The notes under the pieces: generated by a model | Database searches by the model: none | The model's input: the letters and a program-made list of their open reading frames with translations, nothing else | What the model was told of the DNA's origin: nothing | Position numbers and translations under genes: made by a program | Part shown: one piece after another, positions 17,060-27,344 of the stretch | Position numbering within the stretch: position 1 is the stretch's first letter | Layout of the letters: each line of letters starts with the position of its first letter | Assembly: GCF_013001275.1 (NCBI RefSeq) | Contig: NZ_JABDMV010000020.1 | Location: 1 to 45,379, forward strand | Source of the DNA: Flaviramulus sp. | GTDB lineage: Bacteria; Bacteroidota; Bacteroidia; Flavobacteriales; Flavobacteriaceae | Length of the DNA: 45,379 nucleotides | Direction: 5' to 3'

Positions 17060-17914
17060 ATGAGAAATCATTCTTATTTATTGCCTATTAGCGTGTTCTG
17101 CGCACTATTCATTGTTTCTTGTTCTGTTGAAGAATTTGATGAAACTATTTTTGAGGAAGATCTAACATTATCATCTCAAAGTAAGAGTAATAGTAAAAAG
17201 GGAAAGTCTAAAATAGAAATCTGTCATTTTAACCAAGGAACAAATTCATATGAAAGAATTACAGTATCTGAAAATGGATTAAAAGGTCACGAAAATCATG
17301 AAAATGACATCTTGGAAGCTTTAGATTTTGATCACGATGGTTATCCAGAGTGGAATGAATGTGGAATAAATTTTAGAGAAGATGGATTATGGGATTGCGA
17401 TGATTCTGATAAAGCCTTACACCCTGAAAGTGTGTGGTATTTAGATGCTGATGGGGATAATTATGCCGTATCTACTACGCAAAGTTGTGAATCTCCAGGA
17501 GAAGGTTATACACTAAAAGAAATGCCTATTACAGATCTAGATGATAATAACCGCACTATTCAGGACGAAGTTGAATGTTTTAGTCATATAGTAGGACACT
17601 ATTATGGTTCTAAATATCACGGATCGAATTTATTTGAATTAGAATTTGACGTTTCAACCCAAGATGATAGATATTATTTAAATGGTTCATTAACTGAAAC
17701 TAAACTTGACGGAGATATTAAAAAATATGAGTTAAGTTTAAGTATTCACAGTGTGAATGAACTGTATTCAAAATTCTATTCCTTCAGATATGATGAAAGC
17801 TATCCTGTAAATTCAGGGAGTGGTTATTATGATTGTGGGAAAATAACGGTTATGATTGGTATATCAGGTTCTGGAATCCCAGGTGTGCAAGCCTTTAATG
17901 CCGTAAGAACATAA
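17060..17914 (+). CDS. Secreted lipoprotein with calcium-binding-like and ICH-type motifs
   Basis: The protein has 284 residues. The N-terminus is a lipoprotein signal peptide with a lipobox ending FIVSC (Cys21), followed by an acidic and then Lys/Ser-rich stretch. Residues about 51-86 (KIEICHFNQG...ITVSENGLKGH..H) resemble the short ICHxPPGN-type motif found in bacterial surface proteins. Two Asp-rich loops, DFDHDGYPEWNE and YLDADGDNYAV, look like thrombospondin type 3 or dockerin-like calcium sites. The C-terminal 110 residues are predicted beta-rich and are not recognised. It is flanked by tRNA-Ala and glpD and has its own terminator. Outer-membrane or surface location is likely; the role is unknown. 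Confidence 0.8.
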   Translation: MRNHSYLLPISVFCALFIVSCSVEEFDETIFEEDLTLSSQSKSNSKKGKSKIEICHFNQGTNSYERITVSENGLKGHENHENDILEALDFDHDGYPEWNECGINFREDGLWDCDDSDKALHPESVWYLDADGDNYAVSTTQSCESPGEGYTLKEMPITDLDDNNRTIQDEVECFSHIVGHYYGSKYHGSNLFELEFDVSTQDDRYYLNGSLTETKLDGDIKKYELSLSIHSVNELYSKFYSFRYDESYPVNSGSGYYDCGKITVMIGISGSGIPGVQAFNAVRT

Positions 17915-17940
17915 TAAATATTAGATATTTAACAGATATT

Positions 17941-17972
17941 AAAAAGACTTGCATTTTTGCAGGTCTTTTTTG
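17941..17972 (+). terminator. Terminator of the lipoprotein gene
   Basis: aaaaagacttgc pairs with gcaggtcttttt (12 bp with one T-G pair) around a 6-base loop and is followed by a T run. It lies 27 bases past the stop. Confidence 0.88.
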
Positions 17973-18115
17973 TTATAGCTATTTTTTTTATTTTTTAAAT
18001 CACCGTTATTTTTTAATGTTTTAGTAAGATTATATTAATTTAAGTCAGATGGGACTTGATTACTTTTAATTAATATCTTTAAAATAAAATTAATCCAATC
18101 TAATAAAGATTAAAA

Positions 18116-19678
18116 TTGATAGATAGAAGCAAATTAATAGAGCGGTTAAATACAAATTCTTCTTGGGATGTCATTGTAATTGGTGGCGGTGCAACCGGTT
18201 TAGGGATTGCCTTGGATAGTATAACACGCGGATATAAAACTTTACTCTTAGAACAGGTAGATTTTGCAAAAGGCACCTCAAGCCGAAGCACTAAACTCGT
18301 ACATGGTGGTGTTAGATATTTAGCACAAGGAAATATCGATTTGGTAAAAGAGGCACTTTATGAAAGAGGGTTGATGCTTAAAAATGCTTCACATTTAGTA
18401 AGCAATCAATCATTTATCATTCCTAATTATAAATGGTGGGATAACTTTTTTTACTTCGTTGGATTAAAAACTTATGATTTTTTAGCGGGAAAATTAAGCT
18501 TTGGAAAATCATTAAGAATATCAAAAAAAGAAACATTAACACGATTAAAAACAATTAAACCTGAAAACCTTAAAGGCGGTATTGTATATAACGATGGCCA
18601 GTTCGACGATTCAAGACTCGCTATAAATATTGCACAAACTTGTATTGAAAATGGCGCAACAGTTTTAAATCATTGCAAAGTGGAAAAATTATTAAAAAAT
18701 GATGACGGAACGGTTAGTGGAGTTGTTGCTAAAGATACCGACACTAACTTGTCATATTCCATGAGCGCGAAAGTGATCATCAATGCAACAGGTGTTTTTA
18801 CCGATGAGGTTTTAAAAATGGATAATGTATTAGCTAAAAACATTATTCGCCCTAGTCAAGGGATTCATTTAGTTTTAGATAAATCGTTTTTACCCGGACA
18901 GGATGCTATAATGATTCCTAAAACGGATGACGGAAGGGTTTTGTTTTTAGTTCCATGGCATGATAGAGTAGTAGTAGGAACTACCGATACACTTTTAGAC
19001 AGTCATAGTTTAGAACCCAAAGCATTAGACGAGGAAATCGATTTTATTTTAGCAACTGCAAATAGATATTTAGTAAAAAAAGTAAGCAAAAAGGATGTGT
19101 TGAGCATATTTGCAGGATTACGTCCGTTAGCAGCTCCAAAAGACAATTCGGAAAAAACTAAGGAAATATCACGGAGCCATAAAATTATTGTTTCAAACTC
19201 AGGATTAATTACCATCACTGGCGGAAAATGGACAACTTACAGACGCATGGCTCAAGACACTATAAATAAAGCCATTGCCTTAGGTAAATTGCCTTATAGT
19301 AAATGTAAAACAAAAGAATTAATAATTCATGGGGCCAATGGAGAAGTAGATAAATCTCAACATTTGTATATTTATGGAACCGATCAAAAAGGGATAAAAG
19401 AACTAATAAAAGAATCACCAGATTTAGGAGAAAAATTACACCCAAGATTGGAGTTTTTAAAAGCCGAAGTAGTTTGGGCTGTTCGAAATGAAATGGCTAG
19501 AACCATTGAAGATGTTTTGGCAAGACGTGTTAGGATTTTATTTTTAGACGCCCATGCGGCAATTGAAATTGCCCCTATAGTTGCAACCATATTAGCAAAA
19601 GAATTGAAAAAAGATGAGAATTGGAGAGTAAAGCAAATTTCTAGTTTTATCGAAATCGCAAATCAATATATTATTTAA
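18116..19678 (+). CDS. glpD: Glycerol-3-phosphate dehydrogenase, FAD-dependent
   Basis: The protein has 520 residues. It oxidises glycerol-3-phosphate to dihydroxyacetone phosphate at the inner membrane and passes electrons to quinone. The FAD-binding motif VIVIGGGATGLGIALD (19-34), the GlpD signature GTSSRSTKLVHGGVRYL and the C-terminal ITGGKWTTYRRMA are present. The start is TTG: an in-frame stop lies at 18104-18106, and the next Met is far past the FAD motif. It is the first gene of glpD-glpK-glpF. Confidence 0.95.
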   Translation: MIDRSKLIERLNTNSSWDVIVIGGGATGLGIALDSITRGYKTLLLEQVDFAKGTSSRSTKLVHGGVRYLAQGNIDLVKEALYERGLMLKNASHLVSNQSFIIPNYKWWDNFFYFVGLKTYDFLAGKLSFGKSLRISKKETLTRLKTIKPENLKGGIVYNDGQFDDSRLAINIAQTCIENGATVLNHCKVEKLLKNDDGTVSGVVAKDTDTNLSYSMSAKVIINATGVFTDEVLKMDNVLAKNIIRPSQGIHLVLDKSFLPGQDAIMIPKTDDGRVLFLVPWHDRVVVGTTDTLLDSHSLEPKALDEEIDFILATANRYLVKKVSKKDVLSIFAGLRPLAAPKDNSEKTKEISRSHKIIVSNSGLITITGGKWTTYRRMAQDTINKAIALGKLPYSKCKTKELIIHGANGEVDKSQHLYIYGTDQKGIKELIKESPDLGEKLHPRLEFLKAEVVWAVRNEMARTIEDVLARRVRILFLDAHAAIEIAPIVATILAKELKKDENWRVKQISSFIEIANQYII

Positions 19679-19729
19679 ATAAAAGAAAATATTATTTTGC
19701 AGATGCTTTTAACTAACTAAACCACCAAA

Positions 19730-21229
19730 ATGGAAAAATATATTCTAGCATTGGATCAAGGAACAACAAGTTCCAGAGCTATAGTTTTTGACAAAAAAGG
19801 CAGTATAATATCAGTAGCTCAAAAGGAATTTACACAATATTTTCCCAAACCGGGATGGGTAGAACACGATCCTTTAGAAATTTGGTCAACACAAGCTGGA
19901 GTTGCCGCTGAAGCTATAGCTAAAAAAGGATTAGCTGTTGATAATATAGCAGCCATTGGAATTACAAATCAGCGGGAAACTGTTGTAGTGTGGGATAAAA
20001 ATACAGGTAAACCTATCTATAATGCTATTGTTTGGCAAGATAAAAGAACATCTAATTATTGCGATGCCCTTAAAAATCAAGGTCATGAAAAATTAATTCG
20101 GAAAAAAACGGGATTGGTTATTGATTCTTATTTTTCTGGAACTAAAGTAAAATGGATATTAGATAATGTTAAAGGCGCAAGAAAAAAAGCAGAATCTGGC
20201 GATCTTATTTTGGGTACAATTGATTCTTGGTTAATATGGAATTTTACAAAAGGCGGGCAACACATAACAGATGTTACTAATGCGTCACGTACATTATTAT
20301 TCAATATAAATACCATGGATTGGGACGATGAATTGCTTGAATTATTTAGCATTCCCAAAAGTATGCTACCACAAGTAAAACAATCTAGCGAAGTATATGG
20401 GCAAACAAAATCAACTTTTTATGATGCAAACATTCCTATTTCTGGTATTGCTGGAGACCAGCAAGCTGCATTGTTTGGACAAATGTGCACAAAACCAGGA
20501 ATGGTAAAAAACACATATGGAACGGGGTGTTTTATGTTAATGAATATTGGAGAGAAACCGACCATTTCAAAAAATAATTTATTAACTACCGTCGCTTGGA
20601 AGATTAATGGAAAAACTACTTATGCCTTAGAAGGAAGTATTTTTATTGCTGGTGCCGTAGTTCAATGGTTGCGAGATAGTTTAAAAATTATTAGAAACTC
20701 ATCCGATGTTGAAAAATTAGCAATATCTGTAGATAGTTCAGAAGGCGTATATTTTGTTCCTGCCTTTGCGGGCTTAGGGGCGCCTCATTGGAATCAACAA
20801 GCACAAGGCACTATTTTTGGATTAACCAGAGGAAGTACAGATGCGCATATTGCTCGAGCGGCATTGGAATCGATATCATATCAAACCATGGATGTCTTAA
20901 AAGCTATGGAAGCCGATTCTGGAATTTCAATTAAAGAATTAAGGGTAGACGGAGGAGCTACAGTTAATAACATGCTCATGCAATTTCAATCGGATGTATT
21001 AAATACTATTACGGTACGTCCTAAAATAGTTGAAACAACAGCGATGGGTGCTGCTTTTTTAGCAGGATTAGCAGTTGGCTATTGGGATAGTTTAGAAGAG
21101 ATTCAAGAAATATGGCGAGTAGACACTCATTTTAACCCAAATACGGAGCGTAAAGCAATAAATAAAGGGATAGAAGGGTGGTACAGAGCTATAGACGCAC
21201 TGGAGTATTGGACAAAAAACAATTCATAA
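19730..21229 (+). CDS. glpK: Glycerol kinase
   Basis: The protein has 499 residues, the usual size. It phosphorylates glycerol with ATP to glycerol-3-phosphate, the substrate of GlpD. The FGGY motifs are visible: [13 protein letters not shown] near the N-terminus, [13 protein letters not shown] (glycerol-contacting Arg-Glu), [10 protein letters not shown] and the FGGY signature region ending in [12 protein letters not shown]. It sits 51 bases after glpD and 16 bases before glpF, as expected for one catabolic operon. Confidence 0.97.
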   Translation: MEKYILALDQGTTSSRAIVFDKKGSIISVAQKEFTQYFPKPGWVEHDPLEIWSTQAGVAAEAIAKKGLAVDNIAAIGITNQRETVVVWDKNTGKPIYNAIVWQDKRTSNYCDALKNQGHEKLIRKKTGLVIDSYFSGTKVKWILDNVKGARKKAESGDLILGTIDSWLIWNFTKGGQHITDVTNASRTLLFNINTMDWDDELLELFSIPKSMLPQVKQSSEVYGQTKSTFYDANIPISGIAGDQQAALFGQMCTKPGMVKNTYGTGCFMLMNIGEKPTISKNNLLTTVAWKINGKTTYALEGSIFIAGAVVQWLRDSLKIIRNSSDVEKLAISVDSSEGVYFVPAFAGLGAPHWNQQAQGTIFGLTRGSTDAHIARAALESISYQTMDVLKAMEADSGISIKELRVDGGATVNNMLMQFQSDVLNTITVRPKIVETTAMGAAFLAGLAVGYWDSLEEIQEIWRVDTHFNPNTERKAINKGIEGWYRAIDALEYWTKNNS

Positions 21230-21245
21230 ACAAACACGAAGAAAG

Positions 21246-21971
21246 ATGACACCATTTATCTCAGAAATTATTGGAACTGCCATACTAATTCTGTTAGGTT
21301 GTGGTGTTGTGGCCAACGTAGTACTCAAAAAAACTTTTGGCAATAATGGTGGTTGGATAGTAATAACTACTGGATGGGCATTGGCAGTTTATGTAGCGGT
21401 TGTAATTGCTGGGCCATATAGTGGTGCTCATATTAACCCTGCAGTAAGTATTGGTTTAGCCGTTGCCGGTAAGTTTCCTTGGGAAGATGTTCCGTTGTAT
21501 GTTTTAGCTCAAATGACAGGGGCTATGTTTGGGGCTATATTGGTTTGGGTATTTTATAAAAATCATTTTAATGCGACTGAAGATGCCGATAGTAAAAAAG
21601 CAGTGTTTTGTACTACGCCCGCAGTTCGAGATACTTTTTCTAATTTTTTTAGTGAAGCGTTAGGAACGTTCGTACTAATTTTCACAATTTTGTATTTTAC
21701 CAATGCAACTATTAATGAAACCGAAACTGTAATCGGACTTGGGTCACTAGGTGCATTACCAGTAGCTTTTTTAGTGTGGTCTATTGGTTTATCATTAGGA
21801 GGTACAACGGGTTATGCGATTAACCCTGCACGAGATTTAGGACCTAGAATTATGCATTCCCTGCTACCTATTAAAAATAAAGCTTCCGGAGATTGGCGTT
21901 ATGCTTGGATTCCGGTGGTTGGTCCAATAACTGGAGCATGTCTAGCCGCTTTGCTTATGTTATGTCTTTAA
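21246..21971 (+). CDS. glpF: Glycerol uptake facilitator (aquaglyceroporin)
   Basis: The protein has 241 residues and six membrane segments. The two NPA half-helix motifs are GAHINPAVS (64-66) and GYAINPARDLGPR (193-197). The Asp after the second NPA (NPARD) is the known mark of glycerol facilitators rather than water channels. It lets glycerol cross the inner membrane for trapping by GlpK. It is the last gene of the glp operon; no terminator is obvious in the 194 bases that follow. Confidence 0.95.
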   Translation: MTPFISEIIGTAILILLGCGVVANVVLKKTFGNNGGWIVITTGWALAVYVAVVIAGPYSGAHINPAVSIGLAVAGKFPWEDVPLYVLAQMTGAMFGAILVWVFYKNHFNATEDADSKKAVFCTTPAVRDTFSNFFSEALGTFVLIFTILYFTNATINETETVIGLGSLGALPVAFLVWSIGLSLGGTTGYAINPARDLGPRIMHSLLPIKNKASGDWRYAWIPVVGPITGACLAALLMLCL

Positions 21972-22165
21972 TTCTGCAAAATCTGTAACACATTGTGAAT
22001 TTATTATTTTATGTTTTCAAAATTTAATATTGATGTTTTAAACAGGAGAATTTTTAAGCCCTATAAATTTTTAAACGCCATTAGTTAAATCCTGGAATGA
22101 GTATAATAAATATTGAAATAATTTTTAAAAGAATCAGTTAGCAATCTCTCAAAGTAAAAACGATA

Positions 22166-23005
22166 TTACTTTAAAAAATCAATTATAGAATCTATAGTAT
22201 TTTCTAAATGATTTGGTAACGTACTTTTTTGCCAAGGATGTTGGGCTCCAAAAACATGATTTGCACCTTCAATAACTTCTAATTTGTTGCTTTTATTCCA
22301 ATTATTTAGCTCATATGCTTCATTAATTAAAACGCTTGTATCTGAATTCCCGTGAATAATTAAATACGGAATTTTTAAATTTGACACAGCTCTTTTTATT
22401 GTCAGCCTTTCTTTATTTGCAATAAAATCTTCATGAAATTGATAATAATGTGGCATTTGTTGTTTTGTTCTACCGTTTAAAACATATTTTACACCATTTT
22501 TTTTCCATTGTTTTAAATCTCCAGTAGTGGCCGTTCTTTTTCCAAAACTAGAAACCCCTGCAATACTAACTACTTTTTTTATTCTATGGTCTTCTTCAGC
22601 TTTTATGGTAACTATGCCACCGGCTCTGCTGTGACCTATTAAATTAATATTATTTAAATCAGCTTCATTTTCAAATTTTTTATTGGAACAAATCCAGTTA
22701 ATTACAACATCTAAATCATCGAGTTCTTTAGAGTAATTATTATTACCAAATGCGTCTAAATCGGGAAAATCTATAGGCTGCTCAATTGTTCCGCCATTAT
22801 GAGAAAAATTGAATTTTATAAATAAATAACCAGCATTTGCAAAGGCTTGCGCCATTAAATTCCATGCTCCCCAGTCTTTAAAACCTTTATAACCATGACA
22901 AAATATAATAATTGGTTTTGGTTGGGCGTTCTTTATAAAAAAGACATCAGTAAGAATAGGCTTATTGTGTTTTCCTTGAATAATTATGTTTTCTAAAATG
23001 GTCAT
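22166..23005 (-). CDS. Alpha/beta hydrolase
   Basis: The protein has 279 residues and no signal peptide. The hydrolase fold is shown by IIIFCHGYKGFKDWG (oxyanion region), the nucleophile elbow GHSRAG (Ser126), the acid in HGNSDTSV and the base in GANHVFG. The family includes dienelactone-hydrolase-like esterases and peptidases; the substrate is unknown. Its ATG overlaps the stop of the upstream AddB-like gene as ATGA, so it is translated from the same transcript. Confidence 0.87.
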   Translation of the reverse strand: MTILENIIIQGKHNKPILTDVFFIKNAQPKPIIIFCHGYKGFKDWGAWNLMAQAFANAGYLFIKFNFSHNGGTIEQPIDFPDLDAFGNNNYSKELDDLDVVINWICSNKKFENEADLNNINLIGHSRAGGIVTIKAEEDHRIKKVVSIAGVSSFGKRTATTGDLKQWKKNGVKYVLNGRTKQQMPHYYQFHEDFIANKERLTIKRAVSNLKIPYLIIHGNSDTSVLINEAYELNNWNKSNKLEVIEGANHVFGAQHPWQKSTLPNHLENTIDSIIDFLK

Positions 23006-25767
23006 TTTTGTATTTCTTTTTCAATGAAATCAATATTAGGATTGCAAATTTCTAAAATCAGATTTTTTAATTCAACACTAAAATTATCGATAGTGTCTTG
23101 AGTAATTAAAGTGTCTTTTTTAGCATAATTTCCAGGTTTATCTTTTTTCGCAAACTTAATAAAGCCCGAACTTAAATTTTTAAACGAAACTATACCTGCT
23201 TCAACTGGAAGTTTAATGGCTCTAGACGCTTGCATCAAATACGCATATGTGAGTATTTGAAAGCTTTTGCTATACTTTTTATAATCTGTTGTTAGGTCTT
23301 CCCAATTGACAATTTCAACGTGATTTTGTTGTACACTTCCTGTTTTGTAGTCTATTATCCGAGTTTTGCCATTAAATTCATCTACTCTATCTACTTTCCC
23401 TTTTATTTTAACAGGGAAATCGAGTTCTGGTATTTCGATAAGGACATCATTTTCTGCTTCCACAGCCATAATCTTAATTTCATTTCCTGCCTTTAATGCC
23501 TTTATTTCAAAATTCAAAAAATTAGAGACATAGCGTTTGGCAATTTCAAAAACAATTAAGTTTTTACCTTTGGTGATGTCGCCTTCCTTATATTCATTTA
23601 TAAAATGAAATGTTACACGTTCATCAATTTTTAACTTTAGATTTTTAATTTCTTCAACTGTAAGTAGTTTGCCTATAAAAGGTTTATAGAAATCTTCAAG
23701 TGTATTGTGAACTATGGTGCCTAAAGTATTTGCTGCAATAGTTTCTTCAACATCGTCGTGCTCTTTAATTTTTAATATTTTTTGATAATAAAAGTCAATA
23801 GGGTTTCTAATATAATTTGTTAATGACGAAGGAGAAAAACCTTCCGAAGCTAATTGAATGATTTGCTTTTCAAGTTGGTTTGTTTTTTTAATAACATTCA
23901 GGTTAGATTCAATAACAGGAACATTTGGCACAACAATTTTATGCTGTATTTTATGAGGGCCATCAAGTTCTAATTGTGTTATAAATCGACTTTTTTCACC
24001 ACCAGTTAACACATCAGCTTCAGTGTTATATAATATAATTACATTTTTAGCACGCTGAAGTAGTCTATAAAAATGATACGTATAAACAGCATCCTTTTCT
24101 TTATAAGTAGGCAACTTATTTTCGATTTTAACGTCAAACGGAATAAATGAATTATTGGTTTTGCCTGATGGTAAAATGCCTTCATTTACTGATGTTATTA
24201 TTACAGTTTCAAAATCTAAAACACGAGACTCCAACATTCCCATAATTTGTAAGCCTTGTAGTGGTTCGCCTTGAAAATCTAATGTTTCAGTGCTTAATAA
24301 ATCATTATAAACACCATGTAATGCTGAAATATCTTTAATATGATGATACTCTAAGTTTAATCGTTTTAGCTCATTAAAAAGTTCGTTAAAACGAAAAACA
24401 TATTCTAAGGATAGTAAACTAGTAGATTTATCATTGTCTAAATAATTTTTAAAATCAAGTATTAATTTAGAACAATTATTTAATGCGCTATCTACCGATA
24501 TATTCCAGCCTGAAAACAATAATTCAATTACATTACTAACTTCTTCAGCAATTTCTTTTAACCTTATAGTATTGAGATAAATTAGGTTATTATTATTAAT
24601 TGTCTCAATTATTTTTAAGGCATAATCTATTTTACCAGTATAAAATAAAGGCCTAATAAATTGATGGGACACAATGTTAATTACATCTTTATAATAAAAC
24701 GAATTTGAATTTGTTTTATGTAAACGAAATAACGCTTCGAAAAGCGATGCTAATGGTATAGATTTTAATGGAAAACCCATAGTAATGTTTAAAGCATCAA
24801 TAGATTTGGGGAGCGAATTAAGTAGAGGAATCAATAAGTTTTCATCTCCTAATACAACCGCAGTATTTTGTAAAAATTTATTTTCTTTTTGTAAATCTTT
24901 TAGAAGTGACCCTATGTATTTGGCTTGACCTATGTTTTTAGGAATTCCAAAAACCGAGATATTTTTTTCTTTAGAATAATTCTTACCAATCCAATTAAAG
25001 GGATTGTTTTTAAAGAATTGCCATTGGGCTTTATGTTGTCTTGTAAATAATGCAGCGTCGTGCTCTGGGTTATTTAAAAAAAATTCATCTATGTCCCAGT
25101 ATATTTGAGCTGATATATTTTGCAATAAATTTTTTATAATAGTTTCTTCAGAAGTATTTAATGCGTTAAACCCTAAAAACACATGTTGTTTTTCAGGATT
25201 TTGTTTTATGTAGCCTTCTAAATTATCAACAGCTTTCCTGTAAATTAACCCTTGATAACCAATATTATTTTCTATTAAATGATTGGTAAAATGATTGTAA
25301 TAATTATGTAGCCTATTCCAAAATGCCAAATAGTTTTTAACAAAGTCTGTTTTGTTTTCTTCTAGCGACCAGTGATTTAAATCTTGAATCGCGCTTAAAT
25401 AATTGAAAATTTGTCCTTGCGGAATTAAATAACGATCAATTTCATTAAAATCTTGTAGTAACACTTGGGCCCATTTTGAAAACGATTCAAATGAATCAAG
25501 ATGTTCTTTATTTGTTAGCGCTACGTAAGTTGTATAAAACTCAAAAAGAAGTTCAGTATTGGAAATACTTTTTAATTGTGACAAATCTTCAACAAATTCC
25601 TCAATACTAATAATTTGAGGTGAAAAAATGGTATGCGATATAACCTCGGGGAGTTGATGTTTTAAGAACAATCCGGCTCTTTTGCTTGGAAGCACAAAAA
25701 CTATTTCAGATATGTTTCTATTAGTGTTTTGTAAATCTTTTAGAACATCAAAAATAAAAGTTGTCAT
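23002..25767 (-). CDS. AddB/RexB-like PD-(D/E)XK nuclease family protein
   Basis: The protein has 921 residues. The N-terminal part starts like an inactivated helicase (IVFVLPSKRAGLFLKHQL) without a working Walker A, as in AddB. The C-terminal 280 residues carry a RecB-type nuclease: GKVDRVDEFNGKTRIIDYKTG contains the catalytic Asp, Asp and Lys. I do not see the four-cysteine iron-sulfur cluster of Bacillus AddB. It probably pairs with the AddA/RecB-like protein at 28560-31724 to process double-strand breaks. The two genes are split by kbl and ompA. Its ATG lies only 12 bases from the ompA terminator. Confidence 0.82.
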   Translation of the reverse strand: MTTFIFDVLKDLQNTNRNISEIVFVLPSKRAGLFLKHQLPEVISHTIFSPQIISIEEFVEDLSQLKSISNTELLFEFYTTYVALTNKEHLDSFESFSKWAQVLLQDFNEIDRYLIPQGQIFNYLSAIQDLNHWSLEENKTDFVKNYLAFWNRLHNYYNHFTNHLIENNIGYQGLIYRKAVDNLEGYIKQNPEKQHVFLGFNALNTSEETIIKNLLQNISAQIYWDIDEFFLNNPEHDAALFTRQHKAQWQFFKNNPFNWIGKNYSKEKNISVFGIPKNIGQAKYIGSLLKDLQKENKFLQNTAVVLGDENLLIPLLNSLPKSIDALNITMGFPLKSIPLASLFEALFRLHKTNSNSFYYKDVINIVSHQFIRPLFYTGKIDYALKIIETINNNNLIYLNTIRLKEIAEEVSNVIELLFSGWNISVDSALNNCSKLILDFKNYLDNDKSTSLLSLEYVFRFNELFNELKRLNLEYHHIKDISALHGVYNDLLSTETLDFQGEPLQGLQIMGMLESRVLDFETVIITSVNEGILPSGKTNNSFIPFDVKIENKLPTYKEKDAVYTYHFYRLLQRAKNVIILYNTEADVLTGGEKSRFITQLELDGPHKIQHKIVVPNVPVIESNLNVIKKTNQLEKQIIQLASEGFSPSSLTNYIRNPIDFYYQKILKIKEHDDVEETIAANTLGTIVHNTLEDFYKPFIGKLLTVEEIKNLKLKIDERVTFHFINEYKEGDITKGKNLIVFEIAKRYVSNFLNFEIKALKAGNEIKIMAVEAENDVLIEIPELDFPVKIKGKVDRVDEFNGKTRIIDYKTGSVQQNHVEIVNWEDLTTDYKKYSKSFQILTYAYLMQASRAIKLPVEAGIVSFKNLSSGFIKFAKKDKPGNYAKKDTLITQDTIDNFSVELKNLILEICNPNIDFIEKEIQK

Positions 25768-25778
25768 TGTATAAAAAT

Positions 25779-25810
25779 AAAAAACGCTTCGGATATCCGA
25801 AGCGTTTTTT
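25779..25810 (-). terminator. Terminator of the ompA-type gene
   Basis: There is a long perfect palindrome, aaaaaacgcttcgg with ccgaagcgtttttt, around ATAT, flanked by A and T runs. It can therefore stop transcription in either direction. On the minus strand it lies 35 bases past the ompA stop and 12 bases before the ATG of the AddB-like gene. Confidence 0.92.
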
Positions 25811-25844
25811 GTAAACTTATTTATAAAATTAAATTAGCTAATTC

Positions 25845-27221
25845 TTATTTTGCTAAGTTAATTTCAACACGTCTGTTTTGTGTTCTACCTTTACGCGTCT
25901 TGTTAGAAGCGATTGGTTTTTCTTCTCCGTAACCAAGAGCAGAAAGTCTGAATTCATCAATTCCGTTTTGAACTAAATATTCTTTAACAGAGTTTGCTCT
26001 AGAATCAGATAATTTCTGATTTAATGAATTACTTCCAGTACTATCTGTATGCCCTTCTATTGTAAATTTAGAAGTTGGATATTCTTTTAATATATTAGTA
26101 ATATCTCTTAATACAGGCTCAGACTGTTCTTTAATTGAAGCTTTACCAAGATCAAACAAAATAGTTTTTGCATACTCGTTAAGAGTTTTTTGAACTTCTG
26201 CAGTTACTTCAGGACAACCGTTGTTTGCAACAGTACCTTTAACGTCTGGACATTTATCATCTTTATCTAATACACCGTCACCGTCAGTATCTGGCCATGG
26301 GCATCCTTTGTTAGCAGCAGGACCTGCAGCATCAGGACAAGCATCATCAGCATCAGTTACACCGTCACCATCTGCATCAGGACAACCAGCTAAAGCTTTT
26401 AATCCAGCAACTGTAGGACATTTGTCATCTTTATCAGCAATACCATCACCGTCAGTATCAGGACATCCATTCATTTCAGCTGAACCAGCTTCATTAGGAC
26501 AATCATCTTTACTGTCTTCAATGCCATCACCATCTGTATCAGGACAACCGTTGAATGCTTCTAAACCAGCAACATCTGGACAAGCATCATCTTTATCATA
26601 TATACCATCACCATCAGTATCTGTACCACCAAATTTAATTGAGATACCAGCAGTATGTTGGAAATGAGTTTGTAAATAATCTTCAAATGCATGTTTGTAT
26701 GCCGTTTGAAGCGTTAAACCAATATTTTCGCTAAACCAAACGTTTAAACCTAAAGTTCCGTTTACCGTACCAGCACCTACGTTATCTACCCAAGTGTAAC
26801 CACCACCAACTCCTACAAAAGGATCGATAGTTGTACCATCCATGAAGTTATATTTAATAGTACCATCTACACCATAATAAGATAAATCATCCACGTTGTT
26901 AGTAGTGTCAGGATTTGTACTAATATCTCCCCATTTTTCAATTTTATTTAAAGATCCCGTAACTCCAAGTGAGAACCCATCAGCAATACGTTTAGATACT
27001 GAGATAGTTGACAAAGAAGGTAAAATGTTCCAGTGATCAGAAGCATTAAAGAATTCATCACCAATGGTTTCGCTAAATAAACCACCATCTCCCGAAGGGT
27101 AAGCGTCTACCGCGTTTGCTCCTATGGTAATTTGCCAAGGATTGTTTTCGTCTTGCGCATTAGCGTTGCTATAACCAAGTACAAGCAACATAGCGAACAA
27201 TAATCTGCTAAGATTTTTCAT
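25845..27221 (-). CDS. OmpA family outer-membrane protein with thrombospondin type 3 repeats
   Basis: With the ATG at 27221 the protein has 458 residues; the TTG two codons upstream is less likely. A signal peptide ends near [10 protein letters not shown]. Residues about 20-190 form an OmpA-like beta-barrel. Five thrombospondin type 3 repeats follow (DTDGDGIxDxxDxCP...GCP), which bind calcium and form a rigid stalk. The C-terminal OmpA domain has [29 protein letters not shown] and [10 protein letters not shown], which bind diaminopimelate in peptidoglycan. It anchors the outer membrane to the wall. A strong promoter lies upstream and a strong terminator downstream, consistent with high expression. 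Confidence 0.93.
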   Translation of the reverse strand: MKNLSRLLFAMLLVLGYSNANAQDENNPWQITIGANAVDAYPSGDGGLFSETIGDEFFNASDHWNILPSLSTISVSKRIADGFSLGVTGSLNKIEKWGDISTNPDTTNNVDDLSYYGVDGTIKYNFMDGTTIDPFVGVGGGYTWVDNVGAGTVNGTLGLNVWFSENIGLTLQTAYKHAFEDYLQTHFQHTAGISIKFGGTDTDGDGIYDKDDACPDVAGLEAFNGCPDTDGDGIEDSKDDCPNEAGSAEMNGCPDTDGDGIADKDDKCPTVAGLKALAGCPDADGDGVTDADDACPDAAGPAANKGCPWPDTDGDGVLDKDDKCPDVKGTVANNGCPEVTAEVQKTLNEYAKTILFDLGKASIKEQSEPVLRDITNILKEYPTSKFTIEGHTDSTGSNSLNQKLSDSRANSVKEYLVQNGIDEFRLSALGYGEEKPIASNKTRKGRTQNRRVEINLAK

Positions 27222-27256
27222 ATTCAAAAGTTTAATTTTTAAGTGTTAATTGGGAA

Positions 27257-27286
27257 CAAAAGTAAGTTGTTAAATGTTATTAACAA
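27257..27286 (-). promoter_or_regulatory. Promoter of the ompA-type gene
   Basis: On the minus strand TTG (27284-27286) is followed after exactly 19 bases by TACTTTTG (27257-27264), a full match to TTG-N17-19-TAnnTTTG. A second -7-like box, TATATTTG, lies just upstream at 27290-27297. Confidence 0.75.
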
Positions 27287-27344
27287 AGACAAATATATAA
27301 AAAATTAGAACATTTAGGTTATTCGTCGATAGTTTGGAATAAAT

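Noticed and set aside
21972-22165. Possible regulatory or RNA element between glpF and the hydrolase
   Set aside because: I found no hairpin with T run, no full promoter match and no repeat; it appears to be plain AT-rich sequence between two convergent gene ends.
26221-26667. Plus-strand 148-residue Ser/Pro-rich ORF with repeats
   Set aside because: It is the antisense shadow of the thrombospondin type 3 repeats in the OmpA-family gene; the periodicity comes from the real minus-strand repeats.
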